Assembly (NCBI GenBank): GCA_017937505.1
Contig: JAGBDL010000135.1
Span: forward strand, 1 to 64,000
DNA length: 64,000 nt
Reading direction: 5' to 3'
From: Clostridia bacterium
Lineage (GTDB): Bacteria > Bacillota > Clostridia > Christensenellales > Aristaeellaceae
Shown here: positions 16,149 through 24,060 of the stretch, piece by piece
Numbering within the stretch: the stretch's first letter is position 1
Layout: the number at the start of each line of letters is the position of its first letter
Notes under the pieces: generated by a model
Told to the model about the DNA's origin: nothing
Database searches by the model: none
The model's input: the letters and a program-made list of their open reading frames with translations, nothing else
Made by a program: the position numbers and the translations under genes

Positions 16149-17123
16149 ATGAAAGACAGAGTAGCCGTCCTGATTCCCTGCTACAACGAAAGCAGGACGA
16201 TTGATAAGGTTGTCCGCGATTTCCGGCGCGCGCTGCCGGAAGCGGCAATCTATGTATACGACAACAACTCGTCTGATGGGACGGCGGAGATTGCGGCAAA
16301 CGCCGGCGCGATCGTGCGCAGGGAGCGCATGCAGGGCAAGGGCAACGTGATCCGCCGCATGTTCCGTGAAATCGACGCGGACTGCTATGTGATGGTGGAT
16401 GGCGACGATACGTATCCGGCTGAGAATGCGCCGGAGCTCGTGCGGCTGGTGCTCGAGGAGCAGGCGGACATGGTTGTCGGCGACCGCCTGTCGAGCACAT
16501 ATTTTACGGAGAACAAGCGCCCGTTCCACAACGCCGGAAACAGTCTGGTTCGCGCGAGCATCAATATGCTGTTCCGAAGCGAAATCAAGGACATCATGAC
16601 CGGCTACCGCGCGTTCAGCTATGCGTTTGTGAAGACCTATCCGGTGCTTTCCCGGGGCTTTGAGATCGAGACGGACATGAGCATTCACGCGATCAACCGC
16701 AACATGCTCGTGCGCAATGTCGTGATCGACTACCGCGACCGTCCGGACGGCAGCGTATCCAAGCTGAACACGTACTCCGACGGCGCGAAGGTGCTTCTGA
16801 CGATTGCGCGCCTGTTCAAGAATTACAAGCCGTTTGCGTTTTTCGGCGCCATCTCCCTGGTGCTGGCGCTGCTTTCCGCAGGCTTCATGATTCCGGTTTT
16901 GTCCGAGTTCCTGTCGACCGGCCTGGTGCCGCGCTTCCCGACGCTGATCGTCTGCGCGGTGACGCTGCTGGCGGCGCTGCTGCTGTTTATCTCGGGTCTG
17001 ATTCTCTCGACACTGCAGGAAAAGGACAAGCGCGACTTTGAATTCCAGCTTCAGCAGGTCAGCGATCAGTACCGCAGGCTTTGCGAGGAAGAGAACGGAC
17101 GGCGGATGTCTTCCGCGTCCTAA
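16149..17123 (+). CDS. GT2 family membrane glycosyltransferase
   Basis: A 324-residue protein with an N-terminal GT-A domain (residues 1-225): VLIPCYNESRTIDKVV, DNNSSDGT for nucleotide-sugar binding, MVDGDDTYP as the DxD metal site, and GYRAFS. Two hydrophobic hairpin segments (about 236-262 and 266-292) and a cytoplasmic tail follow. This is the layout of polyprenyl-phosphate mannosyl/glucosyl transferases (DPM1/GtrB-like), which load a sugar on undecaprenyl phosphate for wall or surface glycan synthesis. The exact sugar cannot be read from the sequence. CAGGAG lies 11 bases upstream of ATG. Confidence 0.88.
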   Translation: MKDRVAVLIPCYNESRTIDKVVRDFRRALPEAAIYVYDNNSSDGTAEIAANAGAIVRRERMQGKGNVIRRMFREIDADCYVMVDGDDTYPAENAPELVRLVLEEQADMVVGDRLSSTYFTENKRPFHNAGNSLVRASINMLFRSEIKDIMTGYRAFSYAFVKTYPVLSRGFEIETDMSIHAINRNMLVRNVVIDYRDRPDGSVSKLNTYSDGAKVLLTIARLFKNYKPFAFFGAISLVLALLSAGFMIPVLSEFLSTGLVPRFPTLIVCAVTLLAALLLFISGLILSTLQEKDKRDFEFQLQQVSDQYRRLCEEENGRRMSSAS

Positions 17124-17137
17124 GATAAAACAGGCGG

Positions 17138-17161
17138 GAGGGCAGATGGAAATCTGCCCTC
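17138..17161. other. perfect 10-bp hairpin between GT2 and queG-like genes
   Basis: GAGGGCAGAT (17138-17147) pairs perfectly with ATCTGCCCTC (17152-17161) around GGAA. No T-tract follows on the plus strand, so it is not a classic terminator; it may stabilise an mRNA end or be a weak terminator. Confidence 0.4.
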
Positions 17162-17182
17162 TGCTTACGGGGATGGACATGG

Positions 17183-18157
17183 ATGATGGCTGAACAGACG
17201 CTGCGCGCATGGGCGAAAGAGCTGGGCTTTGCGAAGGCGGCGCTTTGCCCGGCGGCGGCCTTTGAGCGGGCGCGCCGGCTCGTCAGATTGCAGGCACCGC
17301 TTGCGGAGAGAAGACAGCTGCGGTTTGAGCCGGAGAAGGACGATCCGAGGATCCGGAGTCTGGCGGTGCTGCTCTGGCCGTATGCGCCGTCGGCCATGAC
17401 GCAGGGCGAAGCGCTCTTTGTGGACAGCTATTATCCGGCGTCCAATCTGGCGTATCACGCGGCGAAGGAACTCGAAAATAGACTGACGGCGGCCGGCTGC
17501 TTTGCGAGAGCGAACGTGTCCTATCCGGCCAAGGAAGCGGCCGTGCGCGCGGGGCTGGGGCGGATTGGCAGAAATTCGCTGCTGATCACGCCGGAATTCG
17601 GCACGCGCGTGGTCATCATCCTGATAGCGACGGACATTGCCTGCGAACCGGGCGAAACGAAATCAAACGAGGCAGTCGCGGGCTGCATAGGCTGCGGACG
17701 GTGCGCCGCGGCCTGCCCGTCGGGTGCGATCGACAATAGCGGCATGACGCATCCGGAACGGTGCCTGCGCAACTTCATGATGGAAGGCAACGTCACGCCG
17801 GAGCCGCTGCGCAGGAAGGTGGGCATGCGGCTGCTGGGCTGCGACATCTGCCAGCGCGTATGCCCGATGCAGCCGGATGTACCGCAGGCATCGCCTGTTG
17901 ACCTCCGGCTTGAAGAGCTCGTGACGGCGGACGCTGCCGCGTTTTCACAGACGGTTGCCCGTCTGGGGGCGTTGATCGGACGCAATGCCACGCGGCCGCA
18001 GCGCGTGCGCGCGCAGGCTGCGCTGCTCGCCGGGAACAGCGGCAACGCGGCTTACCTGCCGGTTCTGCGCCAGTGGGCGCAGTCTCCGTTTGAGGCGGTG
18101 CGCGAGCATGCAATCTGGGCGATGGAGCAGATCAAATTGGCAGGCGGCGGGACTTGA
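17183..18157 (+). CDS. queG: QueG-like double [4Fe-4S] protein (epoxyqueuosine reductase family)
   Basis: A 324-residue protein with an N-terminal DUF1730 domain, RAGLGRIGRNSLLI (about 122-135), and cysteines for two [4Fe-4S] clusters: C168-x2-C-x2-C-x3-C178 plus C194, and C220-x2-C-x3-C227. A HEAT-like helical tail follows (about 260-318). QueG reduces epoxyqueuosine to queuosine in tRNA with cobalamin. The aspartate-containing DxxP...R motif that normally precedes AGLG in QueG is not evident: the region reads NVSYPAKEAAV, two residues shorter. The activity is therefore less certain than the fold, and no other queuosine gene is in the window. ATG 17183 or 17186 could be the start. Confidence 0.75.
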   Translation: MMAEQTLRAWAKELGFAKAALCPAAAFERARRLVRLQAPLAERRQLRFEPEKDDPRIRSLAVLLWPYAPSAMTQGEALFVDSYYPASNLAYHAAKELENRLTAAGCFARANVSYPAKEAAVRAGLGRIGRNSLLITPEFGTRVVIILIATDIACEPGETKSNEAVAGCIGCGRCAAACPSGAIDNSGMTHPERCLRNFMMEGNVTPEPLRRKVGMRLLGCDICQRVCPMQPDVPQASPVDLRLEELVTADAAAFSQTVARLGALIGRNATRPQRVRAQAALLAGNSGNAAYLPVLRQWAQSPFEAVREHAIWAMEQIKLAGGGT

Positions 18158-18182
18158 CCATCTCGTGAAAACAGGATAAAAT
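18154..18182 (+). promoter_or_regulatory. sigma-A type promoter for the radical SAM-rng-miaB-mut run
   Basis: TTGACC (18154-18159), 17-base spacer, TAAAAT (18177-18182). It overlaps the end of the preceding gene and lies 31 bases before the TTG start codon. Confidence 0.75.
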
Positions 18183-18212
18183 GGAATGGATTTATCGTAG
18201 GGAGGAACTGCT

Positions 18213-20054
18213 TTGCTGAAGGAGAAAATCGACGGATTGCTGGACCGGGTGCAAAAGCCCGCCAGGTACATGGGCGGCGAGATGAACGCCGTGCTCAAGG
18301 ATCCAGACAGCGTGGCGATCCGCTATGCGTTTGCGTTCCCGGACGTATACGAGGTGGGCATGTCCCATCTGGGTTCCCGCATCCTGTATGATATCATCAA
18401 TAAGCGGGAGGACGCGCTCTGCGAGCGTGTCTTTACGCCGTGGGTGGATATGGCGGATCTGATGCGCCAGGAGAACGTGCCGCTGTTCTCGCTGGAAACG
18501 CGCTCCCCAATCCGCGGCTTTGACATGCTGGGCATCACGCTACAGTACGAGATGAGCTACACCAACATCTTGGAGCTTCTCGATCTGGCCGGCATTCCGC
18601 TGCACAGCGAGGACCGCACCTGGGACGATCCGATCGTCATCGCCGGCGGCCCGTGCGCGTTCAATCCGGAGCCGCTTCACCATTTCATCGACGCATTCTC
18701 CATCGGTGACGGCGAGATCAGCACGCTGGAGACCATCGACGTGGTGAAGGCGTGCAAGGCCGAGGGCGTCTCCCGCCAGGAATGCCTGCGCAGGCTGTCG
18801 CGTCTGCGTGGCGTCTATGTGCCCAGCCTCTACGAGGCGTCCTACAACGAGGACGGCACGCTCAAGTCCTTTGAGCCGACGGAGGAAGGCGTGCCGCGCA
18901 CCGTCGTCAAGAACATGGTGGCCGATCTGGACAAGGCCGAATACCCGGAAAGCGTCATCGTGCCGTTCATGGAGATCGTGCACGACCGCATCAACATCGA
19001 GGTGCTGCGCGGCTGCACGCGCGGCTGCCGCTTCTGCCAGGCGGGCATGATCTACCGTCCGGTGCGCGAGCGCAGCGTGGAGCACATTCTCGACCTGGCC
19101 AAAAAGCTGATTGATGAAACGGGCTACGAGGAGATCACGCTGTCCTCGCTCTCTACGGGCGATTACACCTGTCTGCCGCAGCTGGCGCACGAGCTGATGG
19201 AGCGCTTTGCGGAAAAGCGCGTGGCGCTTTCGCTGCCGAGCCTGCGCCTGGACAGCAACCTCAAGCAGACGCTCGAGGAGACGCAGAAGGTGCGCAAGTC
19301 CAGCCTGACCTACGCGATGGAGGCCGGCACGCAGCGCCTGCGCGACGTCATCAACAAGGGCATCACGGAGGAAAACCTGACCTCCTCCGTCGGCGACGCG
19401 TTTGCCAGCGGATGGAGCAGTGTCAAGCTGTATTTCATGTTCGGCCTGCCGACGGAGACACTTGAGGATCTTGACGGCATCGCGGATCTGGCCAGCAAGG
19501 TCGTGCGCAAGTACTTTGAAACGCCCAAGAGCGTTCGTGCCAAGGGCCTGCGCGTCAACTGCAGCGCCTCCTGCTTTGTGCCCAAGCCGTTCACGCCGTT
19601 CCAGTGGGAGCCGCAGGACACGATTGAGCAGTTTGAGGAGAAGCAGAAGCACCTGTGCCATATCATGCACATCAAGGGTGTGGAGTTCAACTGGCACGAG
19701 CCGCAGGTTTCCTTCCTGGAGGCGGTGTTTGCCCGCGGCGACCGCCGTACGGCCGACGCGCTGGAAGCCGCCTGGCGTCTGGGCTGCCGGTTTGACGGCT
19801 GGACGGATCAGTTCAGGTTTGACAAGTGGATGGAGGCCTTTGCGCAGACGGGCGTCAAGCCTGAGTTCTATGCCAACCGCCGCCGAGAGAAGGACGAGCT
19901 GCTGCCCTGGGCGTTCATCGACGCCGGCGTGACGCAGCAGTACTTGTGGCGCGAATACGAGCGCGCCGTGCAGGCACAGACGACGCCGGACTGCCGCAAG
20001 GGCTGTCAGGGCTGCGGACTCAAGCGATTTGAAGGAGCGTGCGAAGGACGATGA
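18213..20054 (+). CDS. radical SAM protein, TIGR03960-like, partner of DUF2344
   Basis: A 613-residue protein with an N-terminal B12-binding-like region (about 20-220, FPDVYEVGMSHLG, GGPCAFNPEPL) and a radical SAM core whose cluster motif is C268-TRG-C272-RF-C275. SAM is cleaved at this cluster to start radical chemistry; the substrate is unknown. The C-terminal part ends with a CRKGCQGCG cysteine set. Translation starts at TTG with GGGAGGA upstream. The DUF2344 gene overlaps its stop (ATGA), and RNase G follows, a gene set conserved in Clostridia, which suggests an RNA or ribosome-linked role. Confidence 0.88.
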   Translation: MLKEKIDGLLDRVQKPARYMGGEMNAVLKDPDSVAIRYAFAFPDVYEVGMSHLGSRILYDIINKREDALCERVFTPWVDMADLMRQENVPLFSLETRSPIRGFDMLGITLQYEMSYTNILELLDLAGIPLHSEDRTWDDPIVIAGGPCAFNPEPLHHFIDAFSIGDGEISTLETIDVVKACKAEGVSRQECLRRLSRLRGVYVPSLYEASYNEDGTLKSFEPTEEGVPRTVVKNMVADLDKAEYPESVIVPFMEIVHDRINIEVLRGCTRGCRFCQAGMIYRPVRERSVEHILDLAKKLIDETGYEEITLSSLSTGDYTCLPQLAHELMERFAEKRVALSLPSLRLDSNLKQTLEETQKVRKSSLTYAMEAGTQRLRDVINKGITEENLTSSVGDAFASGWSSVKLYFMFGLPTETLEDLDGIADLASKVVRKYFETPKSVRAKGLRVNCSASCFVPKPFTPFQWEPQDTIEQFEEKQKHLCHIMHIKGVEFNWHEPQVSFLEAVFARGDRRTADALEAAWRLGCRFDGWTDQFRFDKWMEAFAQTGVKPEFYANRRREKDELLPWAFIDAGVTQQYLWREYERAVQAQTTPDCRKGCQGCGLKRFEGACEGR

Positions 20055-20734
20055 GAATGCTGCTGCAATTTCAGAAGGGCGACATCGTCCGTCATCTGGG
20101 CCTGCTCGATCTGCAGCGCACCATGCAGCGCGCGCTGCGCAGGAGCAATCTGCCGGTCGCCTATTCCAAGGGCTTCAACCCGCACATGGTGATGTCCTTC
20201 GCCTCTGCGCTGTCCTCCGGCATTGCGGGCGACGCCGAGCTGCTGGACGTTTCGCTGAGCGGCGAGACGACGGAGGAGGAATGCCTGGCGGCGATGAACC
20301 GCGTGCTGCCGCCGGCCCTCCAGGCCTCCCGCGTGCGCCTGGTGGACGATCGCTTCCCGAAGGTCAGCGCGGCGCTGCGCACGGTGCGCTACCGCATCAC
20401 GCTGCACGGCGGCGAGGCAAGGCGCATCGCCGAAGACGTGCCTGCCTTCCTCGCACAGGAGGAGATCATGGCGGTGCGCAAGACCAAAAAGAGCGAAACG
20501 CTGGTCAATATCCGCCCGATGATCCACGAGCTGACGGCAGAGGTCGACGAGCAGGCGGATACGGCTGTGCTTGAAGCGCGCGTTTCCTTCGTCGAGCAGG
20601 CGACGCTCAAGCCGGATCTGCTGATGGAAGCGCTCTGCGCGCACGCGCAGGCTGAGCTGCCCCGCTGCGAGATCCGCAGGACGCAGCTGCTTGGCGAAGT
20701 GGACGGTCAGCCGGTTCCGCTGATCGATCTGTGA
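20051..20734 (+). CDS. DUF2344 / TIGR03936 radical SAM-linked protein
   Basis: A 227-residue protein of the DUF2344 family: it opens with LLQFQKGDIVRHLGLLDLQR and continues with LPVAYSKGFNPHMVMSF, both diagnostic. In other genomes this domain is either fused to or encoded right after the TIGR03960 radical SAM protein, as here. No activity is known; a role in delivering or binding the substrate of the radical SAM enzyme is a guess from the constant pairing. ATG 20051 overlaps the preceding stop; ATG 20057 with GAAGGA at 8 bases is an equally plausible start. Confidence 0.88.
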   Translation: MRMLLQFQKGDIVRHLGLLDLQRTMQRALRRSNLPVAYSKGFNPHMVMSFASALSSGIAGDAELLDVSLSGETTEEECLAAMNRVLPPALQASRVRLVDDRFPKVSAALRTVRYRITLHGGEARRIAEDVPAFLAQEEIMAVRKTKKSETLVNIRPMIHELTAEVDEQADTAVLEARVSFVEQATLKPDLLMEALCAHAQAELPRCEIRRTQLLGEVDGQPVPLIDL

Positions 20735-20735
20735 T

Positions 20736-22169
20736 ATGGTCAGGGAACTGGTGATTGACGACGCGCCGGGCTATCTGCGCGCGGCGGTCCTCGAGGACGG
20801 AAGGCTCTGCGAAATCCACGGCGAAAAATCCGGCGGCGCCGGAGAGACCGAGAGCGTGTTTTATGGCAGGGTGCAGGCGATCAAGCCGTCGCTCAGGGCG
20901 GCGTTTGTGGATATCGGCGCTCCGCTCAACGCTTTTCTGCCGCTCGCGGACGGGAGCACGCTGCGCTGCGGGGACTTTGTGATCGTGCAGGGCCAGGCGA
21001 AGCAGGCGACGGAGACGAAGGGCCTGCGCGTGACGGACAAGATCAACCTTGCCGGCAAATGGCTGGTGCTGATCCCGGGGCAGAGCGGCGTGCACATTTC
21101 CAAGAAGGTGAAGAACCCGGAATTGCGCGACGTGCTGACGGACATTGCACAGAGGATCTGTCCGCCGGACTGTGCGCTGATCGTCCGCACGGCGTCGGAG
21201 GACGTCACGCAGCCGATCCTCGAGGAGGAAGCGCGCGCGCTGTATGCCGCCTGGCAGGAGATCGGGAAAAAGGCCGCAGGCATGACGAAGCCGGGGCTGT
21301 TGCACGGCAGGCTGCCGCTGCATATGCGCCTCATTCGCGACATACGCGAGCTTTCCCGGATCATCATCAGCAGCCAGGCGGGCTATGACGCGCTGCTTGC
21401 CGCGCAGCGGGAGCAGAAAATCGATGCGCAGACGCAGATTGAGCTTTATCGCGAGGACCGGCAGCTCATCTTTGACGCCTTTGGCATCGAAACGCAGATT
21501 GACAAGGCGCTCAGGCGGCGCGTCTGGCTGCCGTGCGGCGGCTATCTGGTGTTTGACTTCTGCGAGGCCATGACGGTGATCGACGTCAACTCCGGCAAGA
21601 TGATTCTGGGACGCGATCTGGAGGAGACCGCGCTGCGCGTCAATTGGGAGGCGGCGGAGGAAATCGCCAGGCAGCTGAGGCTGCGCGATGTCGGCGGCAT
21701 CGTGATGGTCGACTTCATCGACATGCGCCGGGAGGAGCACCGGCAGGCGCTGCTCACGCACATGAAGGAGGCGCTTTCGGGCGACCGCTCCCAAACGACG
21801 GTGGAGGGCATCACACGCCTGGGCCTGATGGAAATGACGCGAAAGCGCGCGCATACGCAGCTGCACAAGGCGCTGACCGTTTCGTGCAGCTACTGCTCGG
21901 GCGATGGCGCCGTGCTCTCCGGCGAGGAGGTTGCGCGCCGGGCGCTGCGGCAGGTGCGCAGAATGCTGCTTGCCGGGCAGCGCGGGCCGTTTGTCATCCG
22001 CTGCGCGCCGTCCGCCGCACAGGCGCTTGAAGCCATCCCGGCTCAGGGGGCGCAGGTCTTCGCGCTCGCGGTGCCAGGCAGGCATGCGGAGAAGTTTGAC
22101 ATTGAACAAATCGGCGAGGACGTCCCGATTCCGCGGGAAGCCAAGCCGCTTAAAACGAGGAATGATTGA
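20736..22169 (+). CDS. rng: ribonuclease G/E family protein
   Basis: A 477-residue RNase G-type endoribonuclease. An S1-like domain (about 35-120, FYGRVQAIKPSLRAAFVDIG) precedes the catalytic DNase I-like part with VIDVNSGK and GGIVMVDFIDM, each supplying a metal-binding aspartate, and the zinc-link cysteines CSYCSGDG (near 387). RNase E's long C-terminal scaffold is missing, as in RNase G. It cleaves single-stranded AU-rich RNA and trims 5' ends, for example of 16S rRNA. It begins one base after the DUF2344 stop with little Shine-Dalgarno sequence, suggesting translational coupling. Confidence 0.93.
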   Translation: MVRELVIDDAPGYLRAAVLEDGRLCEIHGEKSGGAGETESVFYGRVQAIKPSLRAAFVDIGAPLNAFLPLADGSTLRCGDFVIVQGQAKQATETKGLRVTDKINLAGKWLVLIPGQSGVHISKKVKNPELRDVLTDIAQRICPPDCALIVRTASEDVTQPILEEEARALYAAWQEIGKKAAGMTKPGLLHGRLPLHMRLIRDIRELSRIIISSQAGYDALLAAQREQKIDAQTQIELYREDRQLIFDAFGIETQIDKALRRRVWLPCGGYLVFDFCEAMTVIDVNSGKMILGRDLEETALRVNWEAAEEIARQLRLRDVGGIVMVDFIDMRREEHRQALLTHMKEALSGDRSQTTVEGITRLGLMEMTRKRAHTQLHKALTVSCSYCSGDGAVLSGEEVARRALRQVRRMLLAGQRGPFVIRCAPSAAQALEAIPAQGAQVFALAVPGRHAEKFDIEQIGEDVPIPREAKPLKTRND

Positions 22170-23578
22170 TGAAAAGAGTGGAAGCCATCGAGCTGCCCGC
22201 AGAGGAAATCGCGCATCAGAAAGCGCTGATGCGCGAATTTGCGGCGATTGAAAACCGCCCGCACACCTACTGCGTGGTCACCTACGGATGCCAGATGAAC
22301 GCGCACGACAGCGAGAAGCTGGCCGGCATGCTTCAGGAAATGGGCATGACGGAGGCCGAAAGCCGCGAGACGGCGGATTTCGTGATCTTCAATACCTGCT
22401 GTGTGCGCGACAACGCGCAGCGCCGCGCGCTGGGCAACGTCACCTGGCTCAAGGAGCTCAAGAAGACGAAGCCGGAGATGATGGTCGCCGTCTGCGGCTG
22501 CATGATGCAGCAGAAGGGCATGGGCGAACAGATTCTCAGGCAGTATCCCTTTGTGGACGTGGCGTTCGGCACGCACAACCTGTACCGCTTTGCGCAGCTG
22601 ATGCTGCAGGCGGTGAAAAGCCGCCGCCGCGTGGTCGAGGTGATCCAGGAGGACGAGGGCAGCATCCCGGAGGATCTGCCGGTGCGCCGCAGCAGCCCGT
22701 ACCACGCCTACATCACGATCATGTACGGCTGCAACAACTTCTGCTCGTACTGCATCGTGCCGTATGTGCGCGGCAGGGAGCGCTCCCGCGCGTCCGCCAG
22801 AATCATCGAGGAGGCACGCCAGCTCAAGGAAGAGGGCGTCAGGGAGATCATGCTGCTGGGCCAGAACGTCAATTCCTACGGCCTGGACGTGGAGGGCGAG
22901 CTGAGCTTTGCGCAGCTGCTTGAGAAGCTGGATGAGATCGGCATCGAGCGCATCCGCTTCATGACCTCGCATCCCAAGGACATCTCCGACGAGCTGATCG
23001 ACGTGATCGCGAAATCAAAGCACATCTGCCACGCGCTGCACCTGCCCGTGCAGCACGGCAGCTCCCGCGTGCTTGCCTCCATGAACCGCAAGTATACGCG
23101 CGAGCAGTATCTTTCCCGCGTCGCGGCGATCCGCGAGCGGATTCCGGACATGAGCCTGACGACCGACCTGATCGTCGGCTATCCGGGCGAGACGGAGGAG
23201 GAGTTTGAGGAGACCTGCTCGCTGGTCAATGAGGTGGGCTACGACAGCGCCTTCACGTTCATCTATTCGCCGCGCATCGGAACCCGCGCGGCGGATATGC
23301 CGGATCAGATTCCCGAGGACGTTTCCTCGCGCAGGATTCAGAAGCTCATCGCCATCCAGAAGGAAAACACCCGAAGGAACTACGCCGGATACATCGGCCA
23401 GGTGCACAGTGTGCTGGTCGAGGAGGCGTCCAAGCGGGATGAACACCAGATGGCCGGCAAGGATGAGTACAACATCACCGTCAATTTCCCGGGCAGCAAG
23501 GACCTGATCGGCCGGATTGTCCGGGTGAGGATCACCTCCGCGGGCGAAAGCACGCTGCGCGGCGAGAGGATCGACTGA
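22169..23578 (+). CDS. miaB: tRNA-2-methylthio-N6-dimethylallyladenosine synthase
   Basis: A 469-residue MiaB with all three parts: N-terminal UPF0004 domain (CVVTYGCQMNAHDSEK, FNTCCVRDNAQRRALGN, VAVCGCM), radical SAM core with C188-NNF-C192-SY-C195 followed by YVRGRERSR, and a C-terminal TRAM domain. It adds the methylthio group to i6A37 of tRNA; MiaA, which makes i6A, is encoded about 5 kb downstream in the same run. ATG 22169 overlaps the rng stop (TGATG), with GAGGAA at 6 bases. The miaB-ricA-mutS-mutL order equals ymcB-ymcA-(cotE)-mutS-mutL of B. subtilis. Confidence 0.96.
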   Translation: MKRVEAIELPAEEIAHQKALMREFAAIENRPHTYCVVTYGCQMNAHDSEKLAGMLQEMGMTEAESRETADFVIFNTCCVRDNAQRRALGNVTWLKELKKTKPEMMVAVCGCMMQQKGMGEQILRQYPFVDVAFGTHNLYRFAQLMLQAVKSRRRVVEVIQEDEGSIPEDLPVRRSSPYHAYITIMYGCNNFCSYCIVPYVRGRERSRASARIIEEARQLKEEGVREIMLLGQNVNSYGLDVEGELSFAQLLEKLDEIGIERIRFMTSHPKDISDELIDVIAKSKHICHALHLPVQHGSSRVLASMNRKYTREQYLSRVAAIRERIPDMSLTTDLIVGYPGETEEEFEETCSLVNEVGYDSAFTFIYSPRIGTRAADMPDQIPEDVSSRRIQKLIAIQKENTRRNYAGYIGQVHSVLVEEASKRDEHQMAGKDEYNITVNFPGSKDLIGRIVRVRITSAGESTLRGERID

Positions 23579-23629
23579 GCCGCTTTGGCGGACAGCATAA
23601 CCATCAATTAAAAACAGGAGGATTTCACA

Positions 23630-24025
23630 ATGAGCAAGGTTACCGATTGCGCCCGTGCGCTGGGCGAGGCGATTGTCGCCTCTGAGGAGTACAAGAACAT
23701 GCAGATCACCGAAAGCGCGGCGATGAGCGATCCGGCCGTGGCCGAAGCGATGGCCCGCTACATGGAGGTCAAGAACACGCTGGGCGAGGTTATGTGCCAG
23801 GCCGATGCCGACGCCGACCTGATCGCGCAGTATGGTCAGGAGCTGGACGAGATTCAAAAGAAGCTGAACGCCATGCCGGCGGTCGATGCGATGACCACCG
23901 CCCGCCAGCATTTCTCTGAAATGATGAACCAGGTCAACAGCGTGCTGGAGTACATCATCACCGGCGAGCTGCCGCAGCAGGGCGGCTGCTCCGGCAACTG
24001 CAGCGGCTGCTCCGGCTGCCACTGA
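23630..24025 (+). CDS. YlbF/YmcA family protein with a C-terminal cysteine cluster (RicA-like)
   Basis: A 131-residue helical protein of the YlbF/YmcA family. Its position between miaB and mutS corresponds to ymcA (ricA) in B. subtilis. There RicA forms a complex with RicF and RicT that carries two [4Fe-4S] clusters and assists RNase Y in mRNA maturation. The tail here has four cysteines (120, 124, 127, 130) in GGCSGNCSGCSGCH, consistent with an Fe-S or other metal site. CAGGAGG precedes the ATG. RicF and RicT homologues are not in the window. Confidence 0.85.
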   Translation: MSKVTDCARALGEAIVASEEYKNMQITESAAMSDPAVAEAMARYMEVKNTLGEVMCQADADADLIAQYGQELDEIQKKLNAMPAVDAMTTARQHFSEMMNQVNSVLEYIITGELPQQGGCSGNCSGCSGCH

Positions 24026-24060
24026 AGCGATTCCCATTCTTCCCTTACGGAGGCTGAAAC

